Shown one piece after another: positions 4,987 to 5,518 of a DNA stretch of 5,518 nucleotides. The number at the start of each line of letters is the position of its first letter. The stretch's first letter is position 1. The translations under genes were made by a program, and so were the position numbers. This stretch comes from Planctomycetota bacterium (GTDB lineage Bacteria > Planctomycetota > UBA1135). Under the pieces are notes generated by a model. That model searched no databases, was not told the origin of the DNA, and saw only the letters and a list, made by a program, of their open reading frames with translations. The stretch covers positions 1-5,518 of the forward strand of contig DNPI01000119.1 of the NCBI GenBank assembly GCA_003501525.1, read 5' to 3'.

Positions 4987-5518
4987 AAAACACCTCTCTT
5001 TTGGCTGCCCTTGTCTTGATTTCCGCCTCTTGCGGTTCAGCTTCACAAATCATCAAACAAGATTTTGCCGCTGCTCCACCCGCCCGAGCTTCCTCCCCTG
5101 CATCTTCCAGCGCAGAAGCCTGGGATGACACACGAGCTCGTATTGTGCGCACATTCGCATTCCGTGCCCTCGAACGAAATCTTGTCGAGGAAGCCCGAGG
5201 ATATTTGCGCGAAGCGTGCGAAATGGACCCAGGGGACGCCGAATGTCACGCCGCTCTTGCTCGTTTATTCCTTGCTGAAGGCGATGCCCGAGCAGCACTC
5301 CCATATGCCACTCAAGCTGTCAAAGCGAATCCAACCAATGCTGAAGCCAAGCTAGTGCTCGCCGCAGCTCTCTCAGAAAATAAACGTGAACAAGAGGCAA
5401 CTACCCACTTAGAAAATGTTTGGAGTACTGCTCAGCCACATGTAGAGGTAGCACGCGCGCTTCTTACGCATCACGCTTCCCTTGGTGGAACGGCTGCAGC
5501 GCGTTCATTTGTAAATAA
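4983..5518 (+). CDS. TPR lipoprotein, candidate secretin pilotin, 3' end outside window
   Basis: This is probably an outer-membrane lipoprotein. The visible 178 codons stay open to the last base, so the gene is cut by the window end. Residues 1-16 (MKNTSLLAALVLISAS) followed by Cys17-Gly18 form a lipoprotein signal; Ser at -3 is not the preferred Leu but fits the relaxed lipobox pattern. A Pro/Ala/Ser linker (about 28-46) follows. Then come three TPR units at 52-85, 86-119 and 120-153, with TPR positions 8, 20, 27 and 32 filled by small residues and Pro in the first two (Ala59, Ala71, Ala78, Pro83; Ala93, Ala105, Ala112, Pro117). At least one more helix follows. TPR lipoproteins of the PilF/PilW/Tgl type promote PilQ secretin assembly, and its place right after the secretin (ATGA overlap, strong ribosome binding site) suggests that role. 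A peptidoglycan-associated or scaffold TPR lipoprotein is the alternative. Start and lipid anchor are well supported; pilotin function is inference. Confidence 0.8.
   Translation, partial: MKNTSLLAALVLISASCGSASQIIKQDFAAAPPARASSPASSSAEAWDDTRARIVRTFAFRALERNLVEEARGYLREACEMDPGDAECHAALARLFLAEGDARAALPYATQAVKANPTNAEAKLVLAAALSENKREQEATTHLENVWSTAQPHVEVARALLTHHASLGGTAAARSFVN

Noticed and set aside
5065..5355. 96-codon plus-strand frame inside the TPR lipoprotein gene
   Set aside because: It is out of frame with a clear lipoprotein signal plus TPR repeats, and its product has no recognisable features.

Overview
The window is a gapless, single-strand (+) run of genes for the inner-membrane platform and outer-membrane channel of a type IV filament machine (type IV pilus / type II secretion superfamily). 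It was probably cut from the middle of a longer operon, because the first and last genes run off the window ends. The organism is a Gram-negative-type (two-membrane) bacterium. The pseudopilin ending, with its 'GPYLPNGIPSNPF' and 'GWIFEAATGRIF' segments, and a PilN N-terminus of the form F-x-P-x-x-F, resemble what I recall from Planctomycetes and other PVC-group bacteria. That placement comes from motif memory and is tentative.

Layout: 1-447, 3' part of a pseudopilin gene, entering at about mature residue 11 of the N-terminal helix; 444-599, a 51-residue signal-peptide or single-helix protein of unknown function; 605-1633, PilM-like actin-fold protein; 1630-2229, PilN-like; 2226-2759, PilO-like; 2756-3337, PilP/GspC-like; 3334-4986, secretin (PilQ/GspD class) with a TPR-like C-terminal tail; 4983-5518, 5' part of a TPR lipoprotein that is a candidate pilotin. 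Six of the seven junctions are 4-bp ATGA overlaps and the seventh is a 5-nt gap, so translation is probably coupled throughout. I see no promoter, terminator, RNA gene, mobile element or CRISPR array, and no non-coding stretch longer than 5 nt.

How the genes fit together (family knowledge plus inference): cytoplasmic PilM docks on the PilN N-terminus; PilN and PilO form a periplasmic coiled-coil/ferredoxin-fold platform; the PilP-like protein links that platform to the secretin N-domains; the lipoprotein helps place the secretin in the outer membrane; the pseudopilin is a filament subunit. The assembly ATPase, the polytopic PilC/GspF protein and the prepilin peptidase are not in the window.

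The overall system is known. The details that stand out are divergent: a PilM nucleotide pocket with His at both expected acidic positions, a tiny unrecognised gene inserted before pilM, a PilP-like protein with a membrane anchor instead of a lipobox, a short secretin (N0-N1 only) ending in a TPR-like tail beside a TPR lipoprotein, and a nested palindrome inside pilM.
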